The notes under the pieces were generated by a model. It searched no databases. It worked only from the letters and a program-made list of their open reading frames with translations, and was not told the origin of the DNA. 64,000 nt of DNA from Zeus faber (Eukaryota > Chordata > Actinopteri > Zeiformes > Zeidae). A program made the translations under genes and the position numbers. Shown one piece after another: positions 10,761 to 23,278 of this stretch (position 1 is the first letter of the stretch; every line of letters starts with the position of its first letter). The stretch spans positions 1,814,285 to 1,878,284 of the forward strand of contig OY482850.1 in NCBI GenBank assembly GCA_960531495.1, given 5' to 3'.

Positions 10761-11311
10761 GTACATTTATGTGCCGCTTGTTTGCCTACAATATATCCTG
10801 CATGCTCATTGCTACCATCTGTAAGCAATACAGTAGGAGTCACTTGAAGAGGGCTGTCCCAGCCCGTTGACAGCCGAATTGCAACCAGCTTCCAGCTAGT
10901 TTCCAGCCAACCACCAGGTGGCTCCCAGCCAACTGCCAATCGGCTGGAATCCCCCCTCCCTCTCATGTGTCCTGATAGGGCATATTTAATTTCAACTGTA
11001 AACTCGCCCATTCATTCAATTGCAGTGTGTGAGATGGCGCTTCACAAAAACACAATTAAATTTCCGAAAGAGATTTCAGATTTTTACCCCTAACCCTTAA
11101 CCATTACCTGATATATTGTCCTTTGAACCCTGACCAGAGGTCATCTTTCAAAGGTCAATAGTTTTTTTCTCATATGAATGAGAACAGGTCTTAATGCTTT
11201 ATTTTAATCTATACATTGCACAGCTTTATAATTTCAAAATTAAAGCTGTTTTTTAATTTACATTTTTTAAATCCTACAAAGTTCAAGAGCTTTGTAATGA
11301 GGGCACTCAAA
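10761..11311. other. Unassigned sequence
   Basis: The stretch includes a CCAGC-rich region (10860-10945), where short motifs such as TTCCAGC and CCCAGCCAAC repeat. No gene is seen. Confidence 0.4.
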
Positions 11312-11690
11312 CTAGAAAGAAGAAGAAGAAAGAAAGAAACAGTCTTTATTTGTCACACAACACACCACACTACAACACATGCTTGCACACATACACATGC
11401 ACATGCTTTTGGATGGCGGTCGGTGAAATGGTTCTTCTGCATTTAACCCATCCTGGCTTGTCCTTCCTCCGGGGCCACAGTCAGGAGCAGTAAGCAGCAT
11501 ACATGGACGCGCCCGGGGACCAGGTGATAAGTGTCCATCGCTGGTCAGACGATGATGTGTGCATGTTTTTGAGGGGGGTCCTTACTGACGTGAGGTGGAG
11601 GAAACCCCATGTGAGCACGGGAAGAACATGCAAACTCCACACAGAAAGGCTCCTATTTGGGAGATAACCTGCCGGAGCACGGTGCCAACA
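11312..11690. repeat. Interspersed repeat with 'AACATGCAAACTCCACACAG' signature
   Basis: Positions 11625-11650 carry the string GAACATGCAAACTCCACACA, followed by GAAAGGC. This is a segment I know to recur widely in fish genomes. Near 11345 there is CAGTCTTTATTTGTCACACA. The repeat joins the truncated 3' end of the antisense L1 at about 11690. I cannot name its class with confidence. Confidence 0.5.
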
Positions 11691-13378
11691 GCGTCACATA
11701 GCCACCAATATTATACCTTTGGGTTAAGGTTGGGAAAGATATAAGCAAATTGTTTTCAAAAATGTGTTCCAGATGAGTAATTCCTTGTCTTTTCCAAGAC
11801 CTAAAGATTATTGGTCTGTTTTTAACCAAGAAATCTGGGTTGTGCCAGATTGGCATGAATTTGTTTGGAGATAGAGTGTGACCACTGAGTTTGAGGAATT
11901 TCCACAAGGCTGACAGAGTTGTTGCGATAAATGGGTTTTTAAAGCAATTATATTTCCTTATAGATTCAGTAAGGAATGAGAGATCGGATAATGATAATCC
12001 TGACATTCAGATTGTTCAATGTGTCGCCATCCATGGGCCAATTGTTGCTCTGGTTGTAAACATTTAATTATAAACTGAAGATGGTTTGCTAGATAGTAGT
12101 ATCTAAACTTTGGGGCTGCTAGGCCTCCACAGTCTTTGTTTTTCTGTAGTGTGTTTGCCCATTGTGATGGTTAAGTGAAGTTTCTGGGTTGCAGCATTAC
12201 AGTCCCCCCAATGAGTGGTAAGACTGTGGGGTTTAGTCCAATTTATTAAATAGTCTGAGATAGCTGAGAATTTAGATGTAAGATTGAACACCTCCGGTAG
12301 GGATGATATTGGGTTCCGTACGTACAACAGGATATCGTCTGCATACAAACTGATTTTGGGAACAGAGTTTCCTGTTTGTATGCCTGCAATATTACTGTTT
12401 TGACGGATAGCCGCCGCGAGGGGTTCAATAAAGATGGCAAATAGTAAGGGGGAGAGTGGACATCCTTGTCTTGTGCTGCGTTGTAGAGTGAAACGCTGTG
12501 ACGTGTAACCATTGGTGATGACAGAAGCAGATGGAGAGTTGTAGAGGATTCTGATCCATTGAATAAGGGACTCTCCAAAGCCAAATTTGTTAAGGATTGA
12601 AAAGAGATATGTCCAATTAACTCTATCAAATGCTTTTTCAGCATCCAAAGAGACAATAATAGTATTAAAAATGTTCCTTTTAGATATGCTCATCAGACTG
12701 AATAAACAACATATATTGCTGGATGAGTGTCTGCCTTTCACAAAGCCTGTTTGAACTGGGTGAATTTTAAATGTAAATACTTTTTCAATTCTGTTGCTTA
12801 GTGTTTTACTTATAATCTTAAGGTCGCAATTAATAAGGCTGTAACTGGAGGTGAGGGCTGGGTCCTTTTTGGGTTTGAGCAAAACCAAAATGAGAGCAGT
12901 ATTTATGTGCGGAGGCATGGTGGAGGTTGACTTGACCTCTGTAACCATTCTGATGAATAATGGGGAGATAAGTGGCCAGAAGTGCTTATAAAATTCCACT
13001 GGGTAGCCATCTGATCCAGGTGATTTATTGTTGGGCATAGAGAAGAGTGCTTTCCTGAGTTCCTCAAGAGTAAGTGGTTGATCTAAGGTGGTAGCCTGCT
13101 CCGTCGAAAGTTTAGGAAGGTCAATATCATCAAGGAATGAGTGAATGTTTGATATATTTGATTCATTATCCGAGTGATATAGGTTATTATAAAAGTCTCT
13201 AAATATGTTATTGATGTCTTGTATGTTATTCTACCCTGTGAATTTTTGGTGGCTGTAATAAGTGATTTTTCTCTATCACGTTTCAATTGATTGGCAAGAA
13301 ATGTACCTGATTTGTCATTGAATTCAAAACAATTTGCTCTTGTCCGTTGCATAAGGAATTGTGTCTTTTGATGGATGA
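11653..13378 (-). pseudogene. L1-like LINE ORF2, reverse transcriptase and C-terminal part
   Basis: This is the antisense L1 ORF2, which would reverse-transcribe element RNA at a nicked target. Read from 13352 downward: the linker, then from 13038 a long open stretch starting MPNNKSPGSDGYPVEFYKHF. Reverse transcriptase motifs follow: PPHINTALI, KGRHSSSN, SLDAEKAFDRVNW, RQGCPLSPLLF and the catalytic SLYADDILLY (YADD codons at 12345-12334). The frame shifts near 12103 and resumes at 12006-11653 with the C-terminal region (IWHNPDFLVKN). The end is truncated before the zinc-knuckle. Frameshifts make it inactive. It is one half of an L1 split by LINE-A. Confidence 0.85.
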
Positions 13379-16300
13379 GGCAATAGTGGCGCCGCCCCTA
13401 GCGGTCGCCTGCGCCGGCGCTCCGGTTACTTTCTTACTCTTTAGTATTTTTTTCCTTTTTTTATCACGATGTTCGCCAGAAAAACATCAACAATTAACTC
13501 ATACGGCCGCGATGCACTCATGGATATAAAAATTTCCCTAAACGAACAACTTTGGGACTTTTTATCCGTGGGAGCAGAGTGGCCGGCGGAAATCCTACGC
13601 GGGAACACTCGCAACAACAACAAAAATGGAGTCGCTGTTCCACGAGCCGGCCCACGGAGGAAGCACCGAGGTAAACGAGGCGGCATTCGGGTCAGAATGA
13701 GGACGCAACCTTACCGTCCACCTCTGCCAAGCATCCTTCTTGCCAACGTCCAGTCCCTGGAGAACAAGATGGATGAACTTCGAGCGAGGATTCAATTCCA
13801 GCGTGACACGAGGAACTGTTGCGTCCTCTGCCTGACGGAAACATGGCTGACCCCACTGGTGCCGGATGAAGCCATACGTCCAGCCGAGGCCTTCTCCGTG
13901 TTCCGCGGCGACAGAACGGGAGAGTCGGGGAAATCCAAAGGTGGAGGCGTCTGCCTAATGGTAAACAACCGCTGGTGTAACGCCAACAACACCAAATTCC
14001 TCTCCCACTCCTGCTCGCTGAACCTGGAACAGCTGACCATACTATGCCGTCCATTTTATCTCCCCCGGGAATTCAGCACGGTCATCATTACAGCCGTTTA
14101 TATCCCACCGCAAGCGGACACCGACGCAGCTCTGTCGGTTCTGTACGATGTGTTGTGCGGATTTCAGAACAGACATCCCGACGCGGCTGTGGTGGTGACT
14201 GGGGACTTTAACAGGGCCAACCTTAAAAAAGTTCTGCCGAATTTCCACCAACACATCATGTGTGCCACCAGGGGAGACAGAACTCTGGACCATTGTTACA
14301 CTCCTTACAAGAACGGATACAAGCCCGTCTCGCTTCCTGCTTTCGGGAAATCAGATCACGCCGCGATCTCGCTGCTTCCTGTTTACAGGCCTCTGATCGC
14401 GCGGGATCTGGTGATGACGAGGGAAGTGAAGCGGTGGACGGACCAATCAGAGGCTGCGCTTCAGGACGCTCTGACTGACGTAGACTGGGACATGTTCCAA
14501 ACAAGTTCAAGTGACGTCAGCGAGTTTACGGAGGCTGTAGTGAGTTTTGTGGCTACGCTCGCGGATGAAATCGTTCCCACGGTGAAAGTTCGGATATTTC
14601 CAAACCAGAAACCATGGGTTGATAAATCCATCCGCTGCGCTCTGAATGCGCGCACGGCCGCTTACAACGACGGACTTGTATCTGGTAACATGGACAACTA
14701 CAAAGCGGCGTCGTACAATCTGCGGAGGGCGGTGAGGGACGCCAAACGGACGTACAGAGACACCGTGGAGCTGCAGATGGAGCGGGGGGACACAAGACGC
14801 TTGTGGGAGGGGCTGCGAACAATAACAAACTACAAGAGCAGCTCCTCCCCAGCCACGAGTGTGGACGCCTCCCTGGCCAACCAACTGAACTCCTTTTATG
14901 CGCGGTTCGAGTTTGGCAGCAGCACCGCTAGCTCGCCGGCTAATTGAAGTTACACCGCTGGGGATGAGCGCGCACTCTCAGTGTCCGTGCACGAGGTCAG
15001 GAGGGTTCTGATGCGGGTGAACACCAGGAAAGCTGCGGGTCCAGATGGCATATCTGGACGAGTACTGAAGACCTGTGCTAACCAGCTAGCTCCGGTGTTC
15101 ACCACAATATTCAACATCTCCCTGGCTGAATCAGTGGTCCCGTCCTGTTTCAAGAGGTCCACCGTTGTTCCTGTCCCGAAGATCGCCTCTCCAACCTGCC
15201 TGAATGACTACCGTCCGGTGGCCCTCACCTCGGTGGTCATGAAGTGTTTCGAGAGGCTGATTAAGGATTATATCTGCGCCTCCCTTCCCCGCACCTTGGA
15301 CCCGTTGCAGTTCGCGTACCGGCAGAACAGATCCACGGATGACGCGGTCTCCCAGGTACTGCACACCACGCTCAGGCACCTGGATGGCCAGAAGGGGGCC
15401 TATGTGAGAATGCTGTTCATTGATTATAGTTCAGCTTTCAACACCATAGTCCCCACCAGACTGGCTGGCAAGTTGTTGGAGCTAGGATTGAATGCTCCGC
15501 TGTGCACCTGGATCCTGGACTTCCTCACAGGCCGCCCCCAGGTGGTCAAGGTGGGGAAGTACATGTCAAGCTCCCTCACCCTGAACACAGGATCCCCCCA
15601 GGGCTGCGTCCTCAGCCCCCTACTGTACTCCCTGTACACACATGACTGTGTGGCCAGGTCCAGCTCCAACACCATCATCAAGTTTGCTGACGACACCGTG
15701 GTCGTGGGCCTGATCACCGACTGCGATGAGAAGGCCTACCGCGAGGAGGTGGCTGACCTGTCACTCTGGTGCCAGGACAACAGCCTCCACCTGAACGTCA
15801 GCAAAACCAAGGAGCTGATTGTGGACTTTAGGCGTGGATCACAATCGAGGACGCACGCGCCCTTGTGGATTAATGGGACTTCTGTCGATAGGGTGAGCAG
15901 CTTCAGATATCTGGGAGTCCACATCACAGAGGACTTAACATGGACTGTTCATACAGACACTCTGGTGAGAAAGGCGAGGCAGCGTCTCTACCACCTCAGG
16001 CAGCTGAGGAAATTCCGGGTCTCGGTGAGGATCCTCAAGTCCTTCTACTCTGGAGCAGTGGAGAGCATCCTGACAGGCAACATCACTGCCTGGTTTGGGA
16101 ACTGTACTGCCCAGGACAGGCGGGCCCTGCAGAGGGTGGTGCGTTCAGCTGAACGTACCACTGGAACTACCCTCCCCCCCTTGCAGGAGCTATACACCAG
16201 GAGGTGTAGTAGCAGAGCCCGTAGGATCATGAAGGATCCTCATCACCCCAACAACGGACTGTTTCAGCTGCTGCGGTCAGGCAAGCGCCTCCGCAGTCAC

Positions 16301-16889
16301 ACAGCGAGAACAGAGAGACTGAGACGGAGTTTCTTCCCTCAAGCCATCAGAACTGTCAACGCTGACCTCACCAGGGGTCCTAACTGAGCCATGCACTAGG
16401 CTCCACTACCTACTGTACTGTATGTAGCATACTGTACCGCATACTGTATCACTGTTCAGGGTTGTTCGTGATGCCGTATTGCTGCGCCGTACTGTTATAT
16501 ACTGTGCTGTATTATCCCAAACACTACCTCACACTATTCACATTCACATGCCACTTTAATTCACATGCCACTTTAAATGCACATATCTGTATATACATAG
16601 CCATATTCCTTCAACCTATTCCATTTTATTTCAATTTATTTTTTATTGTATTTTATTCTATATATTTTTTATCTTATTCTATAAGTATTCCACTTACTGT
16701 ATTACGTTTTAGGAGTCAGTTAGTCGGTCTATTAGAAAGGAATTTTCTACTTTTTATTTTATTTTATTTTTGTACTTTTTCCTAGGACTTATTGTGTGCT
16801 ATCACCGGGTGCGTTGCATTACATTTCACTGCATATATGTATGGAAGTATGTATATGTATGTGACAAATAAAAAAAAAAAATCTTGAAA
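13379..16889 (+). mobile_element. LINE-A copy 1, full length, inserted into L1
   Basis: This is a complete CR1/L2-like LINE of about 3.5 kb. The 5' end GGCAATAGTGGCG matches that of copy 2 at 23724. The 3' UTR ends in TATGTATGTGACAAATA, an A-run and ATCTTGAA. The flanks share ATGA (13375-13378 and about 16888-16891), consistent with a short target-site duplication. The interrupted L1 resumes on the right: compare the uninterrupted homologue at 6340-6400. Confidence 0.85.
13469..16387 (+). pseudogene. LINE-A ORF: endonuclease + reverse transcriptase, one in-frame stop
   Basis: A single 973-codon frame is interrupted only by TGA at 14945-14947. Copy 2 has TGG (Trp) there (25334-25336). The N-terminal half is an APE-type endonuclease: ILLANVQSLENK (about residue 90), the catalytic-type LTETWL, TGDFN (about 245) and GKSDHAAI. 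The second half is a reverse transcriptase: [53 protein letters not shown] and FADDTVVV (about residue 739). The conserved tail [20 protein letters not shown] follows. The protein would nick DNA and prime reverse transcription of its own RNA. The clade is CR1/L2/Rex1-like within the jockey superfamily, with the exact family unproven. With one nonsense change it is nearly intact, implying recent activity. Confidence 0.9.
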
Positions 16890-17610
16890 TGATAGTTTCA
16901 AGTTGAGATGTAATTGTCTTGATCTCATTTCGGATTTGCTCAGAAGATGAGTGGGCTTGTTGGGAGTGCAACTCCTTTAGTCGCTGTTCGAGTTTATTTT
17001 GGCATTCTTGTCCTTTCTTTTTCTTGTGAGTGGAGAATGAAATAATACTACCTCTTAGAACTGCCTTAGCTGTTTCCCAATGTAAGGATGGTGATATTTC
17101 TGGGGAGTCATTCAGTTCAATGAAGGAAGTCCATTCTTGGGAATATTTCTGCCTTGAGAATGGTCTAAATTTGGATCCAATATTGTGTTGAAGTCTCCTC
17201 CCAATATGATAATTGATTCAGAGAATTCTAAAAGTTTTGGAAATATATTGTGAAAGAAATTTGGGTAATCCTCATTGGGGCCATAAATATTAGCTATGGT
17301 TAATTTGATGTTACCTAAAATCCCATTAATCATTATGAAACACCCTTCTGGGTGTTGTGGTTTTATTTTGATATGGGATACTTTTATTGATCAATATAGA
17401 TACACCTCTTTTTTTTTAGCTGTATGATGCGGAAAACAGATGATTAACCCACTTTGCTTTGAGTTTGAGGTGCTCAGATGCAGTGAGGTGGGTTTCTTGC
17501 AGTAGACAGAAGCTGGGGTTCATCTTGGTGAGGTGAGTTAGGATTTTGCTACGTTTAGCAGGTGAGCCCAAGCCTCTCACATTCCAACTAACAAACTTAA
17601 TGGGTGTCAT
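16890..17610 (-). pseudogene. L1-like ORF2, endonuclease part
   Basis: This continues the antisense L1 on the far side of LINE-A. The minus strand starts at 17610 with MTPIKFVSWNVRGLGSPAKR and LLQETHL, the N-terminal catalytic motifs of an L1 endonuclease. After a frameshift, 17333-17112 carries IANIYGPNEDYPNFF and IILGGDFNTILDP. The piece at 16890-17050 matches the L1 fragment at 6380-6535. The domain is broken by a frameshift between 17416 and 17333. Confidence 0.85.
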
Positions 17611-18067
17611 TGAAGCTAGTTAGGGGGTGAAGGCACAGTGCATCCAAGGCAATAGCTGTCCTACCGTTCCCATGCTTTCCCATAGATAAGTCTGGGGTTT
17701 CCTCCTTTCTATTCCGTTTCACTGCCACAGTATTGTAGGAAGGTTGTAGGGATACATAACTACACAAACAAATGACAAGTAGACAAAGATATACACAGAA
17801 CATTGCCGGATTAGACATACATAAAGTGAAAGACATTATAGAGTGAGAGTGATAGCAGAGAGAGGAATTAGGGAGGTGAGATGATGAGAGAAGTATAGAG
17901 GTGGAATTAGGAAGGTGAGATGAGAGTGAGCAATATTTTAAATCCTGACATAGATAGCATGCCTATTCCTACATCTTGCAGTATATAATAACCGGAATTA
18001 TAAGAATACATACATTATGATCAGAATAACCAGGGTGTGGTGGAGGAGTCTCGGTATAACAGACCGT
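17611..18067 (-). other. L1 inter-ORF region
   Basis: This is the non-coding region between L1 ORF1 and ORF2, read antisense. It holds a direct repeat of an AATTAGGGAGGTGAGATGA-like unit at about 17863-17927. Confidence 0.5.
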
Positions 18068-18817
18068 CTATATACTGTATAATTTGTCAACAACCATCGA
18101 TACGCATTTACCCTTCTGCCGGTTCTCCTTCAGGACAGGATACAGCACCTTCCATCGGTCGTTGACCTCCTGGGGGAATTGATCGTTCATGCCCAGCGCT
18201 GTTCCTTTCAGCTCCCGTCCTTTGCTTTTAACCAGCTCCTTGTGCTTGAAGTGTTCAAACTTAGCAATGATGGAGCGAGGACAGTTCCCCACGCAGTGTC
18301 CCAGTCGATGAACTCGGTGAAAGGTGATCTGCTTCATGGTGTCTGTCAGGAGTTTCAGGGTGGTGTGGAAAAAGTCTCTCACCATATTTTCTGGGGACTC
18401 AGTGTTGTTCTCTGGGATCCCAGAAAATATGAGGTTGTCCCGCATACTTCTGGATTGAATATCCAGGATAGTCTCTTTCATTATTTTATTTCCTTTTTTT
18501 AAAACTTCCATCTCCACTGTGAGACGCTTCGCGGAGGTTTTTAGATCCGTGTTGTCTTTTTGCATCTTGTCGACTGTGCGGTGCTGGAAATCAAGACTGG
18601 CTTTGACCTTGGTAATGTCTCAGAAAAGTGGACCGAGCATGTCCAGCTTCTTGTTAATCTTATCCAAGACACTAACCTCTACGGTACCCGGTATGAGATC
18701 GTCTCTGTCCGTTGCTGAGTCGGTCTTTTTCCTTTTCGCGGGATTATTGCAGTCCTGGTCGTCTTCCATCACGTACCCATTATAAAAAAAATCAATATAA
18801 TCCTTGAGGTCCTCCAC
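18068..18817 (-). pseudogene. L1-like ORF1 protein, one in-frame stop
   Basis: A 249-residue minus-strand frame begins MEDLKDYIDFFYNGYVMEDD at 18817 and ends at 18068. A single TGA (18622-18620) breaks it after residue 65. The first third has a basic NPAKRKK patch. A charged coiled-coil-like stretch (KKGNKIMKETILDIQSRSMR) comes next, followed by RDNLIFSGIPE and a C-terminal domain with RVHRLG and RSIIAKFEHFKHKE. This order is the L1 ORF1 (transposase_22-type) RNA-binding chaperone that coats element RNA. Its position just 5' of the endonuclease supports it. Confidence 0.8.
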
Positions 18818-19489
18818 TTTGGTTTTGCGCCGTGTTCCCTTTTCACTCCCTGATTTTCTGCCTGTTGTCTGCTAGATGAGTTTTCTTTCTCTGACTGATC
18901 TCCTGGTTTTGACCCCTGCCTGTTTTTTTTTAATAAACCACGGAGTCACAACCAGCTTGGTTGTGACGAGAGGGTTAAACATTGACAACATAAGCATCAA
19001 ATATCAATGTTTCTGACCACTATTATATATTCGTTGATGCTCATTTGATTGCGACCAGGAACATGAAAGAAACTGTTGCCTCAAAAGTGGTTCCAAGATG
19101 CAACAGCAGAACTGAAGATCTCAGAGCATGTAAGGAACCAGAGTCCTGTCATCTAAACTGCTCATATTGTTGATGCTTTCAATAACAATCAGATGAATAC
19201 ACTGAACAAAGTTGTCCAACTCAAGGTCAAAAATAGGTAAACTGGTAAATTATCACCATGGATAAATAGCTCTGTCAAGAGCTCAAGAGGTCATGCAGAT
19301 TAGCTGAAAGGTAATAGAAAAAATCTGGACTCGAGGTCCATCCCGGCATATATATAAAGAATCTTTATTTTTCGTATAACAATGCTGTACATGCCGCAAT
19401 AAAAGCCAGTTTTTTTTTAAAGATTATGACAGTGTGATAGTAATCCTAGAATACTGTTCTCCACCATTGTCCAATTGCTTAATCCTGGT
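18818..19489. other. L1 5' flank and unassigned sequence
   Basis: The L1 5' end falls near 18840. Beyond it are AATAAACCACGG near 18933 and AT-rich sequence with no recognised gene. Confidence 0.4.
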
Positions 19490-19860
19490 CATGTTACAGA
19501 CATTTTAAACTAATCCTCTGTCACAATGTGTGAGGAATTTGTTACATTCTTTAAAAGCAAAATTACAACTATCAAAACGAGTATTGCTTCCGCTGCTGGA
19601 AACTTCAATAGGCAATTCTATAAAAGGAAAGCATCCATGAGGGCGATTTTCTGTTGCAGAGCTCTGTAGGATTGTAACAGAGAGAAAATCTTCCACCTGC
19701 TCTCTTGATCCTATCCCTACTTCATATATTTTAAAGGGTTTTCAATAGTGTCTCAAGTTCTGCTCTGAAAATCACTTGAAACTGGTGTTTTTCCTGGTGC
19801 TTTTAAAACTGCTGTTGTGAAACCACTGTTGAAGAAATCACACTTGGACTGTGGGGTCAA
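19490..19860 (+). pseudogene. L2/CR1-like LINE RT fragment, sense
   Basis: Around 19800-19850 the plus strand reads FKTAVVKPLLKKSHLDC, the highly conserved entry to the reverse transcriptase in L2/CR1-type LINEs. Upstream frames are broken. Confidence 0.6.
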
Positions 19861-20180
19861 AAATAAAATAGATAAAGGAAGGGGGCGATATCACATAAAA
19901 AGCAGATCTATAAAAATAGGTTTTGAGAAGGGATTTAAATGAAGTCACTGACTCAGCCAGCCATATCTCCTGAGGCAGGCCATTCCAAAGTCGAGGAGCC
20001 CTGACAGAAAAGATCACCTTTAGTTTTAAGTCTGGACTTTGGAACAGCCAGGAATGCCTCGCCTGAGCTGTGCACTGGCTCATATGAGGTCTGCATATCT
20101 GTTATGTAGCTTGGAGTCACACTCGGACTTGCTTTAAAGTGATCATTAAAATCTTAAAATTGATTCTGAACCGAACAGGG
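19838..20180 (-). pseudogene. L2/CR1-like LINE C-terminal end, antisense
   Basis: The minus strand frame 20083-19838 reads QARHSWLFQSPDLKLKVIFS, then APRLWNGLPQEI and SFKSLLKTYFY. This is the signature C-terminus of L2-type LINEs. Orientation is opposite to the fragment just upstream, so two insertions or an inversion met here. Confidence 0.65.
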
Positions 20181-20185
20181 AGCCA

Positions 20186-21840
20186 ATGAAGAAACTCCTG
20201 GAGAGGGGCTGGACTCTCTCCTTTTCCGGAGTTGCCCAGGGTGAGAGGTGCCGGGCGGGTGTGGGGATACTCAAGAGCTCCCGGCTGAGTGCCGCTGTGT
20301 TGGAGCTCTCCCCAGTGAATGAGAGGGTCGCCTCTATGCGACTACAAGTTGCTAAGGGGAAAGCTCTGACTGTTGTGTGTGCTTATGCACTGAACACCAT
20401 TTCAGAGTATTCAGCCTTCCTGGAGTCTCTAGGTGACATCCTGGTAGGGGCTCCATTAAGGGACTCTATATTTCTACTTGGAGACTTCAACGCTCACGTG
20501 GGCAACGATGGAGAAACCTGGAAGGGGTTATTGGGAGGAACGGCCTGCCTGATCTGAATCCGAGTGGTGCTTTGTTATTGGACTTCTATGCTATTCATGG
20601 ATTGGCTATGACGAACACCATTTTAGAGCATAGGTTGGCTCATAAGTGTACGTGGTACCAGACCACCTTAGGTCAAAGATCAATGATCGACTTTGTGGTC
20701 GTGTCATCAGATCTGCGGCCATATGTCTTGGAGACTCAGGTGAAGAGAGAAGCAGAGCTGTCAACTGATCACCACCTGGTGGTGAGTTGGATCAAATGGC
20801 AGGGGAGGCTGCCAGACAGACCCGGTAAACCCAAAAGTGTAGTGAGGGTGAACTGGGAACGCCTGCTGGATGCCCCTGTCCGCAAGGTCTTACACTCCCA
20901 CCTCCGGAAAAAAATTTTGCGCATCCCGGGGGAGGTTGGGGATATGGTATCCGAGTGCGTCATGTTCAAAACCTCCATTGCAGAGGCGACTGCTAGGAGC
21001 TGTGTTTGGAAGGTAGTCGGTGCCTGTCGTGGCGGTAACCCAAGAACTCGTTGGTGGACACCAGCGGTGAAGGAAGCCCTCAAGCTGAAGAAGGAGGCCT
21101 TTCGTGCTTGGCTAGCCCAGGGGTCTCCCAAGGCAGCAGACAGATACGGCAGGCTAGAAGGGCTGCAGCTTCGGCAGTCACTGAAGCAAAAACCTGGGTG
21201 TGGGAGGAGTTTGCGGAGGCTATGGAGAACAACTTTTGGTTTGCCTCAAGGAAGTTCTGGCAAACTGTTCGGCGACTCAGAAAGGGAAAGCAGGGCTTGG
21301 CTCAGGCTGTGTTCAGCTGGGGAGGAGAACTTCTGACCTGGACTGGGGATATTGTCGGGCGGTGAAAAGAGCACTTTGAGGAACTCGTGAACCCGATCAA
21401 TACATCCTCAGGGGAAGAGGTAGAATCTGAAGACTCTGGGGAAGTCTTGTCCATATGCCTGGCAGAGGTCGCTGAAGCAGTCAAAAAGCTCCTCGATGGC
21501 AAGGTGCCGGGGGTGGATGAGATTTACACTGAGATGCTGAAAGCTCTGGACTTTGTTGGGCTTTCTTGGCTGACACGCCTCTTCAGTGTCGCGTGGATGT
21601 CGGTTACAGTACCTGTGAAGTGGCAGACCGGGGTGGTGGTTCCCATTTTTTAAAAAGGGGGACCGGAGGGTGTGCTCCAATTATAGGGGTAACCCACTGC
21701 TCAGCCTCCTGGGAAAGTTTACTCCAGGGTGTTGGAAAGGAGGCTCCGGCCGATTGTCAAACCTCAGATTCAGGGGTCCAGGGTCCAGGGCTCTTGGATG
21801 GAGCAGATCCAGGACTTGGGCCATGGCTCCTCTATCACAG
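20186..21840 (+). pseudogene. RTE-type LINE, endonuclease and start of RT
   Basis: This is a degenerate RTE-clade (Rex3/BovB-like) LINE. The first frame (20186-20557) has [30 protein letters not shown] and [17 protein letters not shown], an APE-type endonuclease. After a frameshift, 20572-21150 continues with HKCTWYQTTLGQRSMIDFVV and AELSTDHHLVVSWI. A third frame (to 21653) carries TGDIVGR, the spacer, KLLDGKVPGVDEIYTEMLK and WQTGVVVPIF. The copy stops at about 21840 before the catalytic YADD box, so it is 3'-truncated and dead. Confidence 0.8.
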
Positions 21841-22299
21841 CTGACGGGGCATCAGCTGGCCCACTGTGAGAATGTATCCGGGCCAAGGGAAAGTGGTGTC
21901 AATGTCCAGTCTGTTTACAGCCGAGGACATGGAGCAGGAGATGTGCTTAATTTGAGCACTGGCGATCGAGGTCAGACACATAAACAGTTTATCCTTCTTC
22001 TTCACATCCTCACGCAGGCTGTGGATGTCTTTCAAGACCGACTTCTCATAGTAAGCAATATGCTAAGCTACAGGCTAACTAGCGCTAGCAGAGCGCTAGC
22101 CAAGCCAAAGTCCACATTCCAAAATCCCCCAAAAAAGTTCAGGTGAGGGTCAGTGCCAAAAAATAGTAAGGATATCACAGTGCGAACAATCCGTAATTTG
22201 TAATCCAAAATTAGGTAAAGTTATAACGTAAAGTTGGGAAGCTATTCAACAAGTATCACACTGACGTGACAGCTGGAAGTGGCGTTGGAAAAACTAGTA
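21841..22299. other. Unassigned sequence
   Basis: Contains a short palindromic AGCGCTAGC-rich patch at 22080-22100. No family is recognised. Confidence 0.4.
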
Positions 22300-23035
22300 T
22301 GTCAATTTCCATAACTATGCCGATGATACACAGCAGTATATTTCTGTTGAGCCAAATCTTGCAGATGCTGAACGTGCTCTCACTGTCTTCTTGCTATAAA
22401 TGATTGGATGAGTCAAAATATCCGAAAACTACATGAAGATAAGACCCCAAAGCGAAAAGGGAGGAGGAACTCTTCGCAAGACTTGATAAGCCGAATCCCT
22501 GAGTCAAATCAGAAGAAACAAGCGTGGGTGTTATTCTAGATAATAATTAAAGTTTTTACTCTAGGGCAGTACTCGACTAAGAATTGTGTCAGTCTAGTTG
22601 GATTCAGCTGTTCTATGTGAATCGGGTGGGGTGGGCCGGCTCATCTCTTCATGTAGGCGATTAGGCGGCCACCTAGGGCGCCATCCCAGGAGGGGGGGCT
22701 CGTGAAGAGGGAGCGATTAGGGAGCATTTTGCGCACCTGTCCCCCTTTCTGGTGATGTGTGCCTGCGATCGGTGCTCCAAAACAGTGTTTTTATTTTGAT
22801 GTAAAAAAACAACTGCTCGACTTGAAGAATCTTATTAAACTGACGGGTTTCCGACTGATGATTCGACTCGTTGACTTTCAGGGGGCAGCCCTATTTAACT
22901 CCCATATTAACAAAGTAACCAGAACACCAATGTTTCATATTAGAAACATTTCCATAGCCCAGAAAGATGTTGAAAAGCTAATTCATGCATTTTTACAAGT
23001 GGATTTGACTACTGCAATTTCCTTTTAACAACGAG
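22300..23035 (+). pseudogene. L2/CR1-like LINE RT fragment, sense
   Basis: The catalytic segment near 22312-22345 reads NYADDTQQYISVEP, followed by AERALTV, NDWMSQNI and LHEDKTPK. After a diverged gap, 22860-23028 gives FNSHINKVTR, FHIRNISIAQKDVEKLIHAF. The order and spacing fit an L2-type reverse transcriptase. It is frame-broken and partial. Confidence 0.65.
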
Positions 23036-23156
23036 GCTGAAGTTGGCTCCTTATTCAAAATTTTCAGTCCACCTTGAATGGCCACAATAACGTTATTTGG
23101 CCTTTAAATGACTCTATTTAGTGACTAATCACTATCCTGTACTGTACTTCAAGTTT

Positions 23157-23260
23157 AAGTTCAAGTTCAAGCTCAAGAGATTATTTGTTTACATATAAAT
23201 ACGGTCATAGATATATGCAGTGAAAAGTCATGAAACCAGGTGATTACGCACAATGAACTC
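23157..23260 (-). mobile_element. LINE 3' tail, antisense
   Basis: TTCAAGTTCAAGCTCAAGAG and GATTATTTGTTTACATATAA, followed by the GATTACGCACA region, are the reverse complement of the LINE 3' UTR seen also at 30555-30690. This is a 5'-truncated insertion. Confidence 0.6.
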
Positions 23261-23278
23261 TATAAACTCTAAAAATAC

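Noticed and set aside
13469-16387. Treating the LINE reverse transcriptase frame as a host gene
   Set aside because: The domain order, 3' tail, repeated copies and nested insertion show it is a retrotransposon.
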